Part shown: in pieces, positions 18,199-28,900 of the stretch | How positions within the stretch are numbered: the first letter of the stretch is position 1 | Layout: each line of letters opens with the position of its first letter | NCBI RefSeq assembly: GCF_000298235.1 | Contig: NZ_BAHE01000010.1 | Span: 186,001 to 250,000 of the forward strand | Source of the DNA: Gordonia namibiensis NBRC 108229 | GTDB lineage: Bacteria > Actinomycetota > Actinomycetes > Mycobacteriales > Mycobacteriaceae | Reading direction: 5' to 3' | DNA length: 64,000 nucleotides | Notes under the pieces: model-generated | The model's input: the letters and a program-made list of their open reading frames with translations, nothing else | What the model was told of the DNA's origin: nothing | Database searches by the model: none | Program-made: the position numbers and the translations under genes

Positions 18199-18461
18199 TC
18201 CTCACCACTCCCGGACACGCTTCAGGGATGAAGAGGCGTCTTCACCGGGGTTGACCGGAACTCTAAGGGGAGAAAGCGAACCTGACAGGACGCTGAGAAA
18301 TGCTAACGATTCTGAACAGGTGATTCACGCTGCTCATCCGCCGATTTCACCCGCTCGGAGGACACGTCCACTACACGGTTCGGGTGGCTGACGAGGACTT
18401 CGATTCGGCGTGACCGGGAGGGTTCTCTGGCACTCACATCCGTGTTATATCCTTGTCGCCA
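18199..18461. other. Intergenic region upstream of the metY riboswitch
   Basis: This 263-bp stretch lies between the divergent hydrolase and metY genes, and no supported gene was found in it. It probably holds both promoters. TTATAT at 18445-18450 is a plausible -10 element placing transcription start just before the riboswitch. Confidence 0.5.
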
Positions 18462-18584
18462 GGTCATGAGTATCAGCGACAAGCCCCGGCTAGCTGATCG
18501 GCAACCCTCCAACCGCGGTGGGGTGCTCCGGGTGATGACCGGGTTGTGGGATCGCGGAAGCGAAGCCCCGGCAAGCGCGGGTCC
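18462..18584 (+). ncRNA. SAM-IV riboswitch controlling metY-metX
   Basis: The leader begins GGTCATGAG and the P1 stem closes with GATGACC at 18534-18540. Inside are CAAGCCCCGGCT, CGGCAACCCTCC and GCGGTGGGGTGCTCCGGGTG, the S-adenosylmethionine aptamer core. The downstream GGCAAGCGCGGGTCC stretch fits the extra pseudoknot element of the SAM-IV class. A GGGTCC/GGACCC hairpin follows at 18579-18597 and overlaps its end, as expected for an expression platform. SAM binding should lower methionine-synthesis expression. This fits an O-acetylhomoserine sulfhydrylase gene 60 bp further on. Confidence 0.92.
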
Positions 18585-18646
18585 GAAGGTCGGACCCCAA
18601 CAGGGTCGAGTTTGGCCCTGCCGACCGTAGAAAGTGATCAACAGTC

Positions 18647-19969
18647 ATGTCTGATGCCAACGAAGGCACCAATCCAGCCGACAACTGGAGCTTCGAGACC
18701 AAGCAGGTCCACGTAGGCCAGGCTGCCGATGCAGCCACCAACGCTCGGGCGCTGCCGATCTACCAGACCACCTCCTACGTCTTCAACGACACGCAGCATG
18801 CGGCGAACCTCTTCGGTCTCGCGGAGCCGGGCAACATCTACACCCGCATCATGAACCCGACCCAGGATGCGGTCGAGCAGCGGATCGCGGCCCTGGAGGG
18901 TGGCGTCGCGGCTCTGCTCGTCGCGTCGGGTCAGGCCGCCGAGACCTACGCGATCCTGAACATCGTCGAGACCGGCGGTCACGTGGTGTCGAGCCCCCGT
19001 CTGTACGGCGGCACCTACAACCTCTTCCACTACACCCTGCCGAAGCTGGGCGTCGAGGTGAGCTTCGTCGAGGATCCCGAGGACCCCGCGTCGTGGCAGG
19101 CCGCCATCAAGGACAACACCCGGGCGCTGTACGGCGAGTCGATCTCCAACCCCAACAACGAGATCCTCGACATCAAGGGCATCTCGGAGGTCGCGCACCG
19201 CAACGGCCTGCCGCTGATCATCGACAACACCGTCGCCACCCCGTACCTGATCAATCCGCTGGCCCACGGCGCCGACGTCGTCGTCCACTCGGCCACCAAG
19301 TACATCGGCGGCCACGGCACCGCGATCGGCGGCGTGATCGTCGACGGCGGCACCTTCGACTGGCGCGTCCAGCGTGACGGCAAGGACCTGTTCCCCGGCT
19401 TCACCACCCCGGACCCCAGCTACCACGGTGCGGTCTTCGCCGACCTCGGCGCTCCGGCCTACGCCCTGAAGGCCCGCGTCCAGTGGCTGCGCGACACCGG
19501 TGCGGCGATCGCCCCGTTCAACGCCTTCCTGCTCGCCCAGGGTCTCGAGACCTTGAGCCTGCGCATCGAGCGCCACGTCTCGAACGCGCAGAAGGTCGCG
19601 AAGTTCCTGGAGGGCCACGCCCAGGTCGAGTCCGTCGCCTACGCCGGCCTCGAGTCCTCGCCGTGGTACCAGCGCGGCCAGGAACTCGCCCCCAAGGGCC
19701 AGGGTGCGATCATCGCCTTCGAGATCAACGGCGGTGTGGACGCGGGCAAGAAGTTCGTCGACGCCCTGACCCTGCACAGCCATGTGGCCAACATCGGTGA
19801 CGTCCGTTCGCTGGTCATCCATCCGGCCTCGACCACCCACAGCCAGCTGACCCCGGAGGAGCAGCTCGCCGCGGGTGTCACCCCGGGCCTGGTGCGCCTG
19901 GCCGTGGGTATCGAGGGAATCGACGACATCCTGGCGGACCTCGAACAGGGCTTCGCAGCCGCCAAATAG
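18647..19969 (+). CDS. metY: O-acetylhomoserine aminocarboxypropyltransferase (sulfhydrylase)
   Basis: 440-residue Cys/Met-metabolism PLP enzyme. It converts O-acetyl-L-homoserine and sulfide to homocysteine and acetate. Seen are YQTTSYVF near residue 40, [10 protein letters not shown] near 95, DNTVATPYL and the PLP-Lys motif [15 protein letters not shown] near 210-225, and RTNPTHS-like [12 protein letters not shown] near the C-terminus. It lies directly downstream of the SAM-IV riboswitch and just before metX, whose product supplies its substrate. Length and motifs match MetY/MetC (Rv3340) of mycobacteria. Confidence 0.95.
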   Translation: MSDANEGTNPADNWSFETKQVHVGQAADAATNARALPIYQTTSYVFNDTQHAANLFGLAEPGNIYTRIMNPTQDAVEQRIAALEGGVAALLVASGQAAETYAILNIVETGGHVVSSPRLYGGTYNLFHYTLPKLGVEVSFVEDPEDPASWQAAIKDNTRALYGESISNPNNEILDIKGISEVAHRNGLPLIIDNTVATPYLINPLAHGADVVVHSATKYIGGHGTAIGGVIVDGGTFDWRVQRDGKDLFPGFTTPDPSYHGAVFADLGAPAYALKARVQWLRDTGAAIAPFNAFLLAQGLETLSLRIERHVSNAQKVAKFLEGHAQVESVAYAGLESSPWYQRGQELAPKGQGAIIAFEINGGVDAGKKFVDALTLHSHVANIGDVRSLVIHPASTTHSQLTPEEQLAAGVTPGLVRLAVGIEGIDDILADLEQGFAAAK

Positions 19970-19985
19970 GACAGGTGAGGCAGTT

Positions 19986-21140
19986 TTGTCGGTGAGTATC
20001 GACCTGAACGCGCAAGCGTCTGATCAGCCCGACTGGGAATCGGTCCCGGACGGGAAGCTCGTCGGCATGAGCATCGGCTCACTGCCTCTCGACAGCGGTG
20101 AACGGATCGACAACGTCACCCTGGCGTTCCAGCGCTGGGGGACGTTGTCGCCGTCCCGCGACAACGTCATCCTCACCCTGCATGCCCTCACCGGCGACTC
20201 CCACGTCACCGGTCCCGCCGACGCCGAGCACGAGACGCCCGGTTGGTGGGACGGCCTCATCGGCCCGGGCCAGGCGATCGACACCGACGAGTGGTGCGTC
20301 ATCTCGGCCAACGTGCTCGGTGGGTGCAAGGGATCGACGGGTCCCGGGTCCCTCGCGTCAGACGGTCGACCCTGGGGTTCACGCTTCCCGCAGATCACCG
20401 TGCTCGACCAGGTCCGCGCCGAGGTCGCACTCCTCGACCGCCTCGGAATCCGCAGTGTCGGAGCAGTTCTCGGCGGTTCGATGGGTGGCGCCCGCGCGCT
20501 CGAGTGGGCCATCGAGTACCCCGATCGCGTCCGTAGCGCACTGGTGCTGGCCGTCGGCGCCCGCGCCACCGCCGACCAGATCGGCATCCAGACCACACAG
20601 ATCGCCGCCATCAAGTCCGACCCGGCCTGGCAAGGCGGCAACTACCACGGAACCGGACAGACACCGCTGACCGGCATGGGCATCGCCCGCCAGATCGCAC
20701 ACCTGTCCTACCGCAGCGAACCCGAGCTCGACGAGCGGTTCGAGAACAAACCGCAGGGCGACGAGCAGCCGTTGCTCGGCGGTCGTTACGCCGTGCAGAG
20801 CTACCTCGAGCATCAGGCGTCAAAGCTGATGCAGCGCTTCGACCCGGGCAGCTACGTGGTGCTCACCGAGGTCCTCAACCATCACGACGTCGGCCGCAAC
20901 CGCGGCGGCATCAAGAAGGCGCTCAACGAGTGCAAGGTCCCGGTCATCGTCGGCGGAATCGACTCGGATCGCCTGTACCCGTTGCGATTACAGGCCGAGC
21001 TCGCCGAAGAACTGGGCAACTGCGTCGGCGGCCTGCAGGTCGTGCGATCCGACACCGGACACGACGGCTTCCTCACCGAGTTCGACGCCATCAGCGACCT
21101 GCTCAAGCGCACTGTCGAGCTCGCACGCCGCGACGCCTGA
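19986..21140 (+). CDS. metX: Homoserine O-acetyltransferase
   Basis: About 384-residue alpha/beta-hydrolase-fold acyltransferase. The catalytic triad is visible as Ser in [12 protein letters not shown], Asp in [10 protein letters not shown] and His in TGHDGFLTE. It transfers acetyl from acetyl-CoA to homoserine, the committed step feeding metY. A ribosome site AGGTGAGG (19973-19980) serves either TTG 19986 or GTG 19992. The choice between them is uncertain. The gap to metY is about 16 bp, so the pair is one transcript under the SAM-IV riboswitch. Confidence 0.95.
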   Translation: MSVSIDLNAQASDQPDWESVPDGKLVGMSIGSLPLDSGERIDNVTLAFQRWGTLSPSRDNVILTLHALTGDSHVTGPADAEHETPGWWDGLIGPGQAIDTDEWCVISANVLGGCKGSTGPGSLASDGRPWGSRFPQITVLDQVRAEVALLDRLGIRSVGAVLGGSMGGARALEWAIEYPDRVRSALVLAVGARATADQIGIQTTQIAAIKSDPAWQGGNYHGTGQTPLTGMGIARQIAHLSYRSEPELDERFENKPQGDEQPLLGGRYAVQSYLEHQASKLMQRFDPGSYVVLTEVLNHHDVGRNRGGIKKALNECKVPVIVGGIDSDRLYPLRLQAELAEELGNCVGGLQVVRSDTGHDGFLTEFDAISDLLKRTVELARRDA

Positions 21141-21179
21141 TCCCGGCCCTCCCGGATTCCAGTAACCGGCCGCCTGCGC

Positions 21180-22721
21180 TCAGCGCGGGACGGGGACCGG
21201 GGTGCTCGACGACGCCGGGGGTGCCGTGCGAACGGCTCCGGATTGCGGCGTCTCTTCACTGGGCGATGACCCCGACGACTGACTGGGTGCCGGCTTGTAC
21301 GGCGTCGGCTGGGTCAGCGGCGGCGGAGCCGGCGTGGTGTTGCGCGGCCGGATCTCCTTGGGCAGCAGGGTCGGCGGGATCGGGGGCGGCGTCGAGCCCG
21401 GCGCGAACGGCAGCGTCGGCCACGGGAACGGCGACAGCGTGCGCGTGCTGGTCGTCCCGGTCGACGGCGCGGTCGGCGGCAACTCGGTGGTGGCCCAGCC
21501 CGGCTGTTCGTTCCATGCCGGCGGTTCCGCCGGCTGCAGCGGTTGGACGGGCTGCTCGTAGGTCTGTTCGACCGGTTGGTCCGGAACCTGCGTCACCGGG
21601 GCCTCGGTCGTCGGCACCGGCTCCGAACTCTGCTCGCTCGATGTGGCGACCGCGGGGACGCTGCCGACCGTCGACGACGGCTCGGGGACGTCGCGGTCGG
21701 CGAACGACGAGCTGATCGCGTAGAAGGTGATCAGGACCGCGGCGATGATCGCGCCCGCGGCGGCGAGCGGTGTGGCCGACAACCACTCGCGCTGCCGCTG
21801 CCCGCCGATGAAGGCGAGTCGGGTTGTGCCCGAATAGGTTTCGCCGGCCAGAAGTGCCGCCCCGGTCGCCGCGACCAGTTCCGGGGTCGACGGGCACACC
21901 GTGTCGAAGTCGTGGCCGCGGGCCATGTCGCGGACCGCGGGCAGATTGGCGAGACCACCGACGAAGACCACCGCATCCGGGGTGACGCCACGGGCGGACG
22001 CCTCGGCGACGTAGCGGTCGAACACCTCGCGTGCCTCGCGGACCATCGGTGCGACCGCGTTCGCCACCTGGGACTCGGTCAGCGCGACCCGTCCCGCGCC
22101 GCCGGGGAGGGCCACCGAGGGGCCGTCGGAACCGGCTCCTGAGTGTCCGTAGGCGATCTCTTCTTTGGCGGTCCGGCAGGCACTGAGCAGTTCGCTGCGT
22201 CCGGCGCGCGTCCGAGCGGCCTCACCGAGCGATGGGTTGTCTGCGGTGAGGTTCGCGGCGATGGCGCGGTCGAGGCGACGTCCGCTGAGGACCGTCGAGC
22301 GTTCGAGCCCGGTGATCCGGCGACTGCTCGGATCGACGGTGTAGATCGACATGCCGGTGTCGCCGCAGTCGACGACGACGGCGGTGGAGAAACGATCGAT
22401 CTCGCCGGTGTCGGCGAGGCAGGCGACCACCGCCTCGTCCTCGGCGACCAGACGGATCTGGCGGCGCGGCCCGCTCCCCCGTGATCGCAGATGGCGTCGT
22501 TGGGCGGGGGTACGCGCGGCCACGCCGATCGGCCCCACCCGGGCGTCGGCCTCACGGGCGGCGCCGAGCATGACGTCGATTCCGGCGTTGACTCGACCCG
22601 CGCCGTCGAGGCCGTCGGTCGGGTCGACGTCGATGACGCGGGAATCCACCACGCTGCGGCCGAGATCGTCACGCGTCAGCAGGACGTAGTGGATCATGCC
22701 GGCGCCTGCCGACACGCCCAT
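21180..22721 (-). CDS. Membrane-anchored Hsp70-like (actin-fold) protein with Pro/Thr-rich C-terminus
   Basis: 513 residues. The first ~300 form a degenerate Hsp70-type ATPase domain: VVDCGDTGMSIYTVD (phosphate loop-like), a DnaK-like SELLSACRTAKEEIAYG helix, and VVFVGGLANLPAVRDM (adenosine-loop-like). No substrate-binding domain follows. Instead there is one membrane helix (about 325-345) and a ~170-residue Pro/Thr/Ser-rich region that should lie outside the cell. Similar proteins occur in mycolic-acid bacteria without an assigned job. ATG 22721 is chosen over 22739 because a GAAGTGA-like site precedes it. The gene is in a conserved spot between metX and DUF3017-folD. Confidence 0.75.
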   Translation of the reverse strand: MGVSAGAGMIHYVLLTRDDLGRSVVDSRVIDVDPTDGLDGAGRVNAGIDVMLGAAREADARVGPIGVAARTPAQRRHLRSRGSGPRRQIRLVAEDEAVVACLADTGEIDRFSTAVVVDCGDTGMSIYTVDPSSRRITGLERSTVLSGRRLDRAIAANLTADNPSLGEAARTRAGRSELLSACRTAKEEIAYGHSGAGSDGPSVALPGGAGRVALTESQVANAVAPMVREAREVFDRYVAEASARGVTPDAVVFVGGLANLPAVRDMARGHDFDTVCPSTPELVAATGAALLAGETYSGTTRLAFIGGQRQREWLSATPLAAAGAIIAAVLITFYAISSSFADRDVPEPSSTVGSVPAVATSSEQSSEPVPTTEAPVTQVPDQPVEQTYEQPVQPLQPAEPPAWNEQPGWATTELPPTAPSTGTTSTRTLSPFPWPTLPFAPGSTPPPIPPTLLPKEIRPRNTTPAPPPLTQPTPYKPAPSQSSGSSPSEETPQSGAVRTAPPASSSTPVPVPR

Positions 22722-22883
22722 CGACGTCACTTCATTCACATGGTCATCGGTCGGTGTTGCAGTGATACGTACTCCAGCGGTCGGTGCGTCTGCCCCAGCG
22801 TCGTACTCAGTGCTCGGCAGAGAGAGTTGCCTGGTCAGGCGCGACCACTCGGCCTGAAGGTCACGCGCAGGTCTCTATTGTAA

Positions 22884-23288
22884 TCAATCCGTGCCCAAAG
22901 AGTCGATCGACGTGGCGAGCCAGAGCATTACGCCGCCGACCGTCGCCATCACGGACACATCGAATAATTTTCCTCTGACCTGCAGTAATCCCGCCCGGGA
23001 CGCTGGGATGAACGCACGGAGCAGTGCTCCGACGAGAAGTGCCGTGCCGAACACGAAGGATCCGCGGCGCCAACGGTCGAACATCACGAGCAGCGCTGCT
23101 GCCAGGACACCCAGCATGACCAGCAGGTACGGGATCTGGACGAGAACAGCGCGCACCCCCTGCACCGGCTCGGGCCCGGGTGCGGCGTCGTGATGTCCGT
23201 CACCGGGGGCCGACGGCCGCAGCCGATTCGGATCCGACGAGGGCACATCCGCTCCCGCCGGACCGACCCGCGGCTCGTCCGGGCTCAC
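22884..23288 (-). CDS. DUF3017 small membrane protein
   Basis: 134 residues with a hydrophilic N-terminal 50 residues and three hydrophobic helices (about 52-70, 77-92, 108-126). [27 protein letters not shown] spacing is diagnostic of DUF3017. The family has no known function. It overlaps folD by four bases (its start 23288, folD stop 23285), and this folD-DUF3017 pairing is also found in mycobacteria. Co-translation suggests a link to folate or one-carbon metabolism, but nothing in the sequence proves it. Confidence 0.83.
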   Translation of the reverse strand: MSPDEPRVGPAGADVPSSDPNRLRPSAPGDGHHDAAPGPEPVQGVRAVLVQIPYLLVMLGVLAAALLVMFDRWRRGSFVFGTALLVGALLRAFIPASRAGLLQVRGKLFDVSVMATVGGVMLWLATSIDSLGTD

Positions 23289-24199
23289 GCCGTGCCGCCG
23301 CCCTCAACGCCGGCGACGGCTCCGGTGGCGGCCTGCTGGGCGGCGAGTTGCTGCTCGGCCCGTTCGACGACGTTGACGAGCAGGAAGGCACGCGTGAGCG
23401 GTCCGACCCCGCCGGGGTTCGGCGAGACGTGTCCGGCGACCTCCCACACGTCGGGATGGACGTCGCCGACGAGGCCGTCGTCGGTTCGGCTGACGCCCAC
23501 GTCGATGACCGCGGCACCCGGCTTCACCATGTCCTTGGTGATCAGATGCGGGACGCCGGCAGCCGCGACGACGATGTCGGCGCGCTCGACCTCGGACCGG
23601 AGATCGGCGGTGCCGGTGTGGCAGAGGGTGACGGTGGCGTTCTCGCTACGCCGTGTCAGCAGCAGGCCGATCGGCCGGCCGATGGTGACGCCGCGACCCA
23701 CGACGGTGACGCGCGCACCGGCGATCGGGATGTCGTAACGACGGAGGAGATGGATGACGCCGCGCGGCGTGCACGGGAGCGTCGACTCCTTGCCCAGGAC
23801 CAGGCGACCGAGGTTGATCGGGTGCAGTCCGTCGGCGTCCTTGAGCGGATCGATCCGCTCGAGCGCCGCGTTCTCGTCGAGGTGCTTGGGCAGCGGCAGC
23901 TGCACGATGTACCCGGTGCAGGCCGGGTCGGCGTTCAGTTCGTCGATCGCCGCGTTGAGCTGCTCGGTGGTGGCGTCGGCCGGCAGATCCTTGCGGATGG
24001 AGGCGACCCCGATGCGGGCGCAGTCCGAATGCTTGCCCTTCACATAGGAATGCGAGCCCGGGTCGTCACCGACGAGCACGGTGCCCAGACCGGGGGTGAT
24101 GCCCGCCTCGCGCAGTGTGTTCACCCGTTCGGTGAGATCTGCGAAGATCTCGTCGCGCGTGGTCTTGCCGTCAAGTCGTATCGCGGTCACGCCCGACAT
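23285..24199 (-). CDS. folD: Bifunctional methylenetetrahydrofolate dehydrogenase/cyclohydrolase
   Basis: 304 residues. It interconverts 5,10-methylene-, methenyl- and 10-formyl-tetrahydrofolate with NADP+. The signature [12 protein letters not shown] carries the catalytic Lys. [14 protein letters not shown] and the NADP loop [13 protein letters not shown] follow, and [15 protein letters not shown] closes the domain. The last ~20 residues after the core are an Ala/Gln-rich extension. ATG 24199 gives [12 protein letters not shown], and further upstream codons lack homology. It is divergent from the PLP dehydratase gene across 46 bp. Confidence 0.96.
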   Translation of the reverse strand: MSGVTAIRLDGKTTRDEIFADLTERVNTLREAGITPGLGTVLVGDDPGSHSYVKGKHSDCARIGVASIRKDLPADATTEQLNAAIDELNADPACTGYIVQLPLPKHLDENAALERIDPLKDADGLHPINLGRLVLGKESTLPCTPRGVIHLLRRYDIPIAGARVTVVGRGVTIGRPIGLLLTRRSENATVTLCHTGTADLRSEVERADIVVAAAGVPHLITKDMVKPGAAVIDVGVSRTDDGLVGDVHPDVWEVAGHVSPNPGGVGPLTRAFLLVNVVERAEQQLAAQQAATGAVAGVEGGGTA

Positions 24200-24245
24200 T
24201 CTTCCATCCACGACGACTGCGATGTGAGCCACTACTGTCAGTGCC

Positions 24246-25184
24246 GTGAGAGCAACACGGGCCGACGTCGACCTCGCTGCGGCAACCATCTCCCCTCTCC
24301 TGCGGCGGACACCGACACTGCGCACCGTCATCGAGACCGTCGACGGCCCCCGCAACGTCGTGTTCAAACTCGAATACCTCCAGCTCGGCGGCTGTTTCAA
24401 GGTGCGGGGAAGCCTGTGGGCGACGCTGCACGCACGCGCCCAGGGAGCGCTGACCGACGCCGGCGTCCTCGTCGCGTCCGGAGGCAACGCGGCGATCGGC
24501 GCGGCGTGGGCCGCACGGATAGCCGGCGTGCCGTGCACCGTCGTGATCCCGGAGACCGCGCCCGAGGTCAAGGTCCAGACGTTGCGCACCCTGGGCGCGC
24601 AGGTCCATCTCGTCGGGCTGCGATATCAGGACGCCGCCGACGCCGCAGGCGAACTGGCCGCGACCACCGGCGCGTTAGCTCTGCACGCCTACGACCTGCC
24701 CGACATCGTCGCGGGCGCGGGCACGATCGGCCTCGAGATGACCGAGGACTTTCCCGGTCCGCTCACCACCGTGGTCTGCGTCGGCGGAGGCGGCCTGCTG
24801 GCCGGTCTCGCGGCGACGCTGCGTCCCGGCGATCGGCTCGTGGGCGCCGAACCCCTCGGGGCCTCCTGTCTCCACCAGGCACGGGCGGCGGGGGCACCGG
24901 TCCCGGTCGAACTCGAGAGCGTCGCCGCCGACTCCCTCGGCGCCACCCGCGTCGGCGACATCTGCTGGGAGACCGCCGCGCAGCGCCCCGACGTCGACAG
25001 CGTGCTGGTGACCGACGCCCAACTCTTCGACGCGCGGCGTATGCTGTGGGACTCGCACCGCATCCTCGTCGAACACGGCACCGCCGCGGCCGTCGCCGCG
25101 GTGACCACCGGAGCGGTTCACCCGGAACCGGATTCGACGCTGTGTATCGTGCTGTGCGGGGCGAACACGGGGTTCGACCTGTAG
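24246..25184 (+). CDS. Threonine/serine dehydratase-like PLP enzyme (fold type II)
   Basis: 312 residues of the tryptophan-synthase-beta superfamily. The cofactor Lys is in [13 protein letters not shown] (near residue 55), the substrate loop is [13 protein letters not shown], and the phosphate-binding glycine loop is [13 protein letters not shown]. Members deaminate Thr/Ser to 2-oxo acids. The C-terminal ACT regulatory domain of biosynthetic IlvA is absent, so a catabolic or side-substrate role is likelier. The exact substrate cannot be assigned. The GTG start at 24246 faces folD. trmL follows after 55 bp. Confidence 0.87.
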   Translation: MRATRADVDLAAATISPLLRRTPTLRTVIETVDGPRNVVFKLEYLQLGGCFKVRGSLWATLHARAQGALTDAGVLVASGGNAAIGAAWAARIAGVPCTVVIPETAPEVKVQTLRTLGAQVHLVGLRYQDAADAAGELAATTGALALHAYDLPDIVAGAGTIGLEMTEDFPGPLTTVVCVGGGGLLAGLAATLRPGDRLVGAEPLGASCLHQARAAGAPVPVELESVAADSLGATRVGDICWETAAQRPDVDSVLVTDAQLFDARRMLWDSHRILVEHGTAAAVAAVTTGAVHPEPDSTLCIVLCGANTGFDL

Positions 25185-25239
25185 CGGACCTCCGCGCGCT
25201 GTCATCGGCGTCGAGCCCGGCGACTACGCTGAGCACATC

Positions 25240-25704
25240 ATGTTCCGGATCATGTTCTATCAGCCCTGTATCCCGCCGAACACCGGAAACGCGATCCGGC
25301 TGGCCGCCAACACCGGGTGCGAACTGCATCTCATCGAGCCGTTGGGGTTCTCGATGTCCGACGCCCAGGTCAAGCGGGCGGGGCTGGACTATCACGAGAT
25401 GGCCAACGTGACCGTGCATCCCAACCTGGTGACGGCCTGGACCACGTTAAAGCCCGAGCGCGTGTTCGCGTTCACCGCGCACGCGGAGAGATATCACACC
25501 GACGTCGACTACCGGCCCGGCGATGTGCTGCTGTTCGGTCCGGAACCCACGGGTCTGCCCGACGAGGTGCTCGCCGAACCCGAGGTCACCGACCGGGTGC
25601 GCATCCCGATGCTCGCCGGTCGTCGATCGCACAACCTCGCCAACGCGGCGAGCATCGTCGTCTACGAGGCGTGGCGGCAGAACGGTTTCGCCGGCGCCGT
25701 CTAG
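25240..25704 (+). CDS. trmL: tRNA (cytidine(34)-2'-O)-methyltransferase, SpoU/TrmL type
   Basis: 154-residue single-domain SPOUT methylase. It starts MFRIMFYQPCIPPNTGNAIRLAANTG, carries LLFGPEPTGLP and ends with RSHNLANAASIVVYEAWRQ, the trefoil-knot SAM-binding motifs. It methylates the wobble ribose of tRNA-Leu species. The length is typical for TrmL, which lacks the extra RNA-binding domain of other SpoU enzymes. Its stop overlaps the convergent DUF167 gene by four bases. Confidence 0.94.
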   Translation: MFRIMFYQPCIPPNTGNAIRLAANTGCELHLIEPLGFSMSDAQVKRAGLDYHEMANVTVHPNLVTAWTTLKPERVFAFTAHAERYHTDVDYRPGDVLLFGPEPTGLPDEVLAEPEVTDRVRIPMLAGRRSHNLANAASIVVYEAWRQNGFAGAV

Positions 25705-25928
25705 TCGACGCGGTACCGCTTGGTGCGGGCGGTGGCCCCGCCGATGAGCGCGACTTTGCTCTTGGGTACGCCTAGATGTGAGGCGAGCAGCTCGGCGACC
25801 GCCTTGTTGGCACGCCCCTCGGTGGCGGGTTCGCGAACGTAGATGGTGAGGGCTCCGTCGGGTCCGGCCTCCACCAGCGGACCCTTGCTGCTCTTCGGCT
25901 TGACGGTCACCACGACCTGCTGCGACAT
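25701..25928 (-). CDS. DUF167 family protein (YggU-like)
   Basis: 75 residues matching the small alpha/beta DUF167 fold: VVVTVKPKSSKGP, then YVREPATEGRANKAVAELLASHLGVPKSKVALIGGATARTKRY. The EGRANK segment is the family signature. The function is unknown. The ATG at 25928 begins MSQQVVV. A longer frame upstream has no homology and enters the dnaE2 end. It is 47 bp after the dnaE2 stop on the same strand. Confidence 0.88.
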   Translation of the reverse strand: MSQQVVVTVKPKSSKGPLVEAGPDGALTIYVREPATEGRANKAVAELLASHLGVPKSKVALIGGATARTKRYRVD

Positions 25929-25975
25929 CGATTTCCCCGATTCGTAGTTTGTCACTCCGGCAGGCCCCCCACGGG

Positions 25976-28900
25976 CTACTGCCAGTCCCTGGATCTGGTT
26001 CCCACCCGAAGATCCATGCGCTGCAAACGATCTGCGACGACGGTCACCGCGCCTTCGGCATTTTGTACCCGACCGCGCACCAGCAATGCCGGTGCGGTCT
26101 GTGCCAGTACACGGTACCGCGCCCAGAGGCCGACGGAACACACCACGTTGACCATTCCGGTCTCGTCTTCGAGATTGATGAAGGTCACGCCGGAGGCCGT
26201 TGCAGGTCGTTGGCGGTGTGTCACCGCCCCACCGATCAGTACGCGTGCACCGTCGGGCACCGACAGCAACCGGTCCGCCGCCACCACCCCCATCGCATCG
26301 AGCCGAGGGCGCAGGAACTGCGTCGGATACGACTTCGGGGTGATGCCGGTGGCCCAGGCGTCGGTGGCCGCCAGTTCGATGTCGGACAGACCGGGCAGCG
26401 TCGGCGTGGCACCCGCCGAGCGGAGTTCCAGCTGGTCGTCGCGGACGGTCGCGGCCGCACCGGCCTCCCAGAGCGCCTGGCGCCTACTGAGACCGAAACC
26501 GTCGAATGCCCCGGCCCCGGCGAGACCCTCGAGTTCCTTGGCGCTCAACGCGGCCCGACGGGAGACGTCGGTGATGTCGGTGTACGGTCCGTCGGCGCGC
26601 CGGTCGACGATCCGCTGGGCCGCCTCCTCCCCGACCCCGCGCACCTCGTCGAGCCCCAGCCGCACATCGAGGCCCTCGTTCTCCAGCGTCGCGTGCGCCA
26701 GGGAGGCGTTGATGTCGGGACGATGGACCGCGACCCCGTGCCGTCGGGCGTCGGCGACCAGCGTCTGCGGCGAGTAGAAACCCATCGGTTGGGCCCGCAG
26801 CAGCGCCGCGCAGAACGCGGCCGGGTGATGCAGCTTGAACCACGACGAGTAGAAGACCAGCGAGGCGAAACTCTGCGAATGACTCTCCGGGAAGCCGAAG
26901 TTGGCGAACGCGGCCATCTTCTCGAAGATGCGGTCGGCGGCGTCCCCGGTGATGCCGTGGAGCTCTTCCATCCCGGCATAGAAGCGTTTGCGCAGGCGTT
27001 CCATCTTCTCCGGCGACCGTTTGGAGCCCATCGCCCGACGCAGCTGGTCGGCCTCGGAGGCGTCGAAGCCCGCGACGTCGACGGCCAGCTGCATCAACTG
27101 TTCCTGGAACAGCGGCACCCCCAGCGTCCGCTCGAGGGCCTTGTGCATCGACGGGTGTTCGACGGTGACCGGCTCGTCTCCGTTGCGTCGCTTGATGAAG
27201 GGATGCACCGAACCACCCTGGATGGGACCGGGACGGATCAGCGCCACCTCGACGACGAGGTCGTAGAAACAACGCGGTTTCAGCCGCGGCAGGGTCGCCA
27301 TCTGGGCGCGGGACTCCACCTGGAACACGCCGACCGAGTCGGCGCGGCACAGCATCTCGTAGACCGCCGGTTCGGCGAGGTCGAGTGTGGCGAGATCGAC
27401 CTCGATGCCCTTGTGCTCGGCGACCAGATCGATCGCGTAGTGCAGCGCCGAGAGCATCCCGAGACCGAGCATGTCGAACTTGACCAGCCCGATGGCCGCG
27501 CAGTCGTCCTTGTCCCACTGCAGCACGCTGCGGTTCTCCATCCGCGCCCACTCCGTGGGGCAGACGTCGGCGATGGGCCGGTCACAGATCACCATGCCAC
27601 CGGAGTGGATGCCCAGATGCCGTGGCATGCCCAGGATCTCACCGGCCAGATCGGTCACGTCGGAAGGCGCGGTGTCCGGGGACTTGGCCCAGGCGTCCTG
27701 CTGCCCGGGCGCATACCCCAGCGCCCGCGCCATGTCCCGGATCGCCGAGCGGCCGCGATAGGTGATGACGTTGGCCACCTGGGCGCTGCGATCCCGGCCG
27801 TACCGGCGGTAGACGTACTGAATGGCCTCCTCACGACGGTCGGACTCGATGTCGATGTCGATGTCGGGTGGCCCGTCGCGCTCTGGGGCGAGGAACCGCT
27901 CGAACAGCAGCTTGTTGGCGACCGGGTCGACGTTGGTGATCCCCAACGCGTAACAGACCGCCGAGTTGGCGGCACTCCCCCGGCCCTGACACAGGATGTC
28001 GTTGGCCTTGCAGAAGTCGACGATGTCGGCGACGACGAGGAAATAGCCGGGGAACGTGAGGGTTTCGATGATGGCCAGTTCGTGTTCGATCTGCCGGTAG
28101 GCCTGCGGATGTTCGACCGGTGTGCCGTATCGACGCCGGGCGCGGGTCATGGTGAGTTCGCGCAGCCAGCTGGCCTCCGTGTACCCCTCCGGCACGTCGA
28201 ACGGCGGCAACTCCGGTGCGATCAGACCGAGCTCGAAGGCGCAGTCGGCGGCGATGCCGACCGCGTTGTCGATCGCGTCGAGGTGCGCGGGCATCAACCG
28301 GGCCATCTCGTCTCCGCTGCGCAGGTGTGCGCCGGCGACACCCGGCATCCAGCCGGCGATGGTCTCGATGTCGGTGCGTGCCCGTACCGCCGCCATCGCC
28401 ATCGCCAGCCGGCGGCGTCGGGGTGCGGCGAAGTGCGCACCGGTGGTCGCAACCGTCGGCACCCCGACGCGGGCGGCGAGACCGGCGAGCACACCGTTGC
28501 GTTCGTCGTCGTCGGGCATGCCCTGTGCGGTGAGTTCGAGGACGACGTTGCCGTGGCCGTAGGTCTCGATCATCTCCCGCAGCGCGATCTCCGCGGCCGG
28601 GACGCCGCCGCGGTCCAGCGCACGCCGGACCGCACCCTTCCGGCAACCGGTGAGGACCAGCCAGTGTCCGTCGCCCGCACCGGCCAGCGCGTCGCGGTCG
28701 TAGCGCAGCAACCCCTTCTCACCCGCCACCATGTGCGCCTCGGCGATGGTCCGCGACAACCGCCGGTAACCCTCCCCGTCGCGCGCGAGGACCAGCAGAT
28801 GTTCTCCCGGCGGATCGTTGAGGCCGGTCCGGGCGATGTCGGGTTCCAGCGACAGCTCGGCACCGAAGACGGTCGGCATCGCGAACTCGCGGGCGGCCTC

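Noticed and set aside
23180..25411. Long + strand frame across folD and the PLP dehydratase
   Set aside because: It is antisense to folD and out of frame with the dehydratase and trmL genes, whose own frames carry all family motifs.
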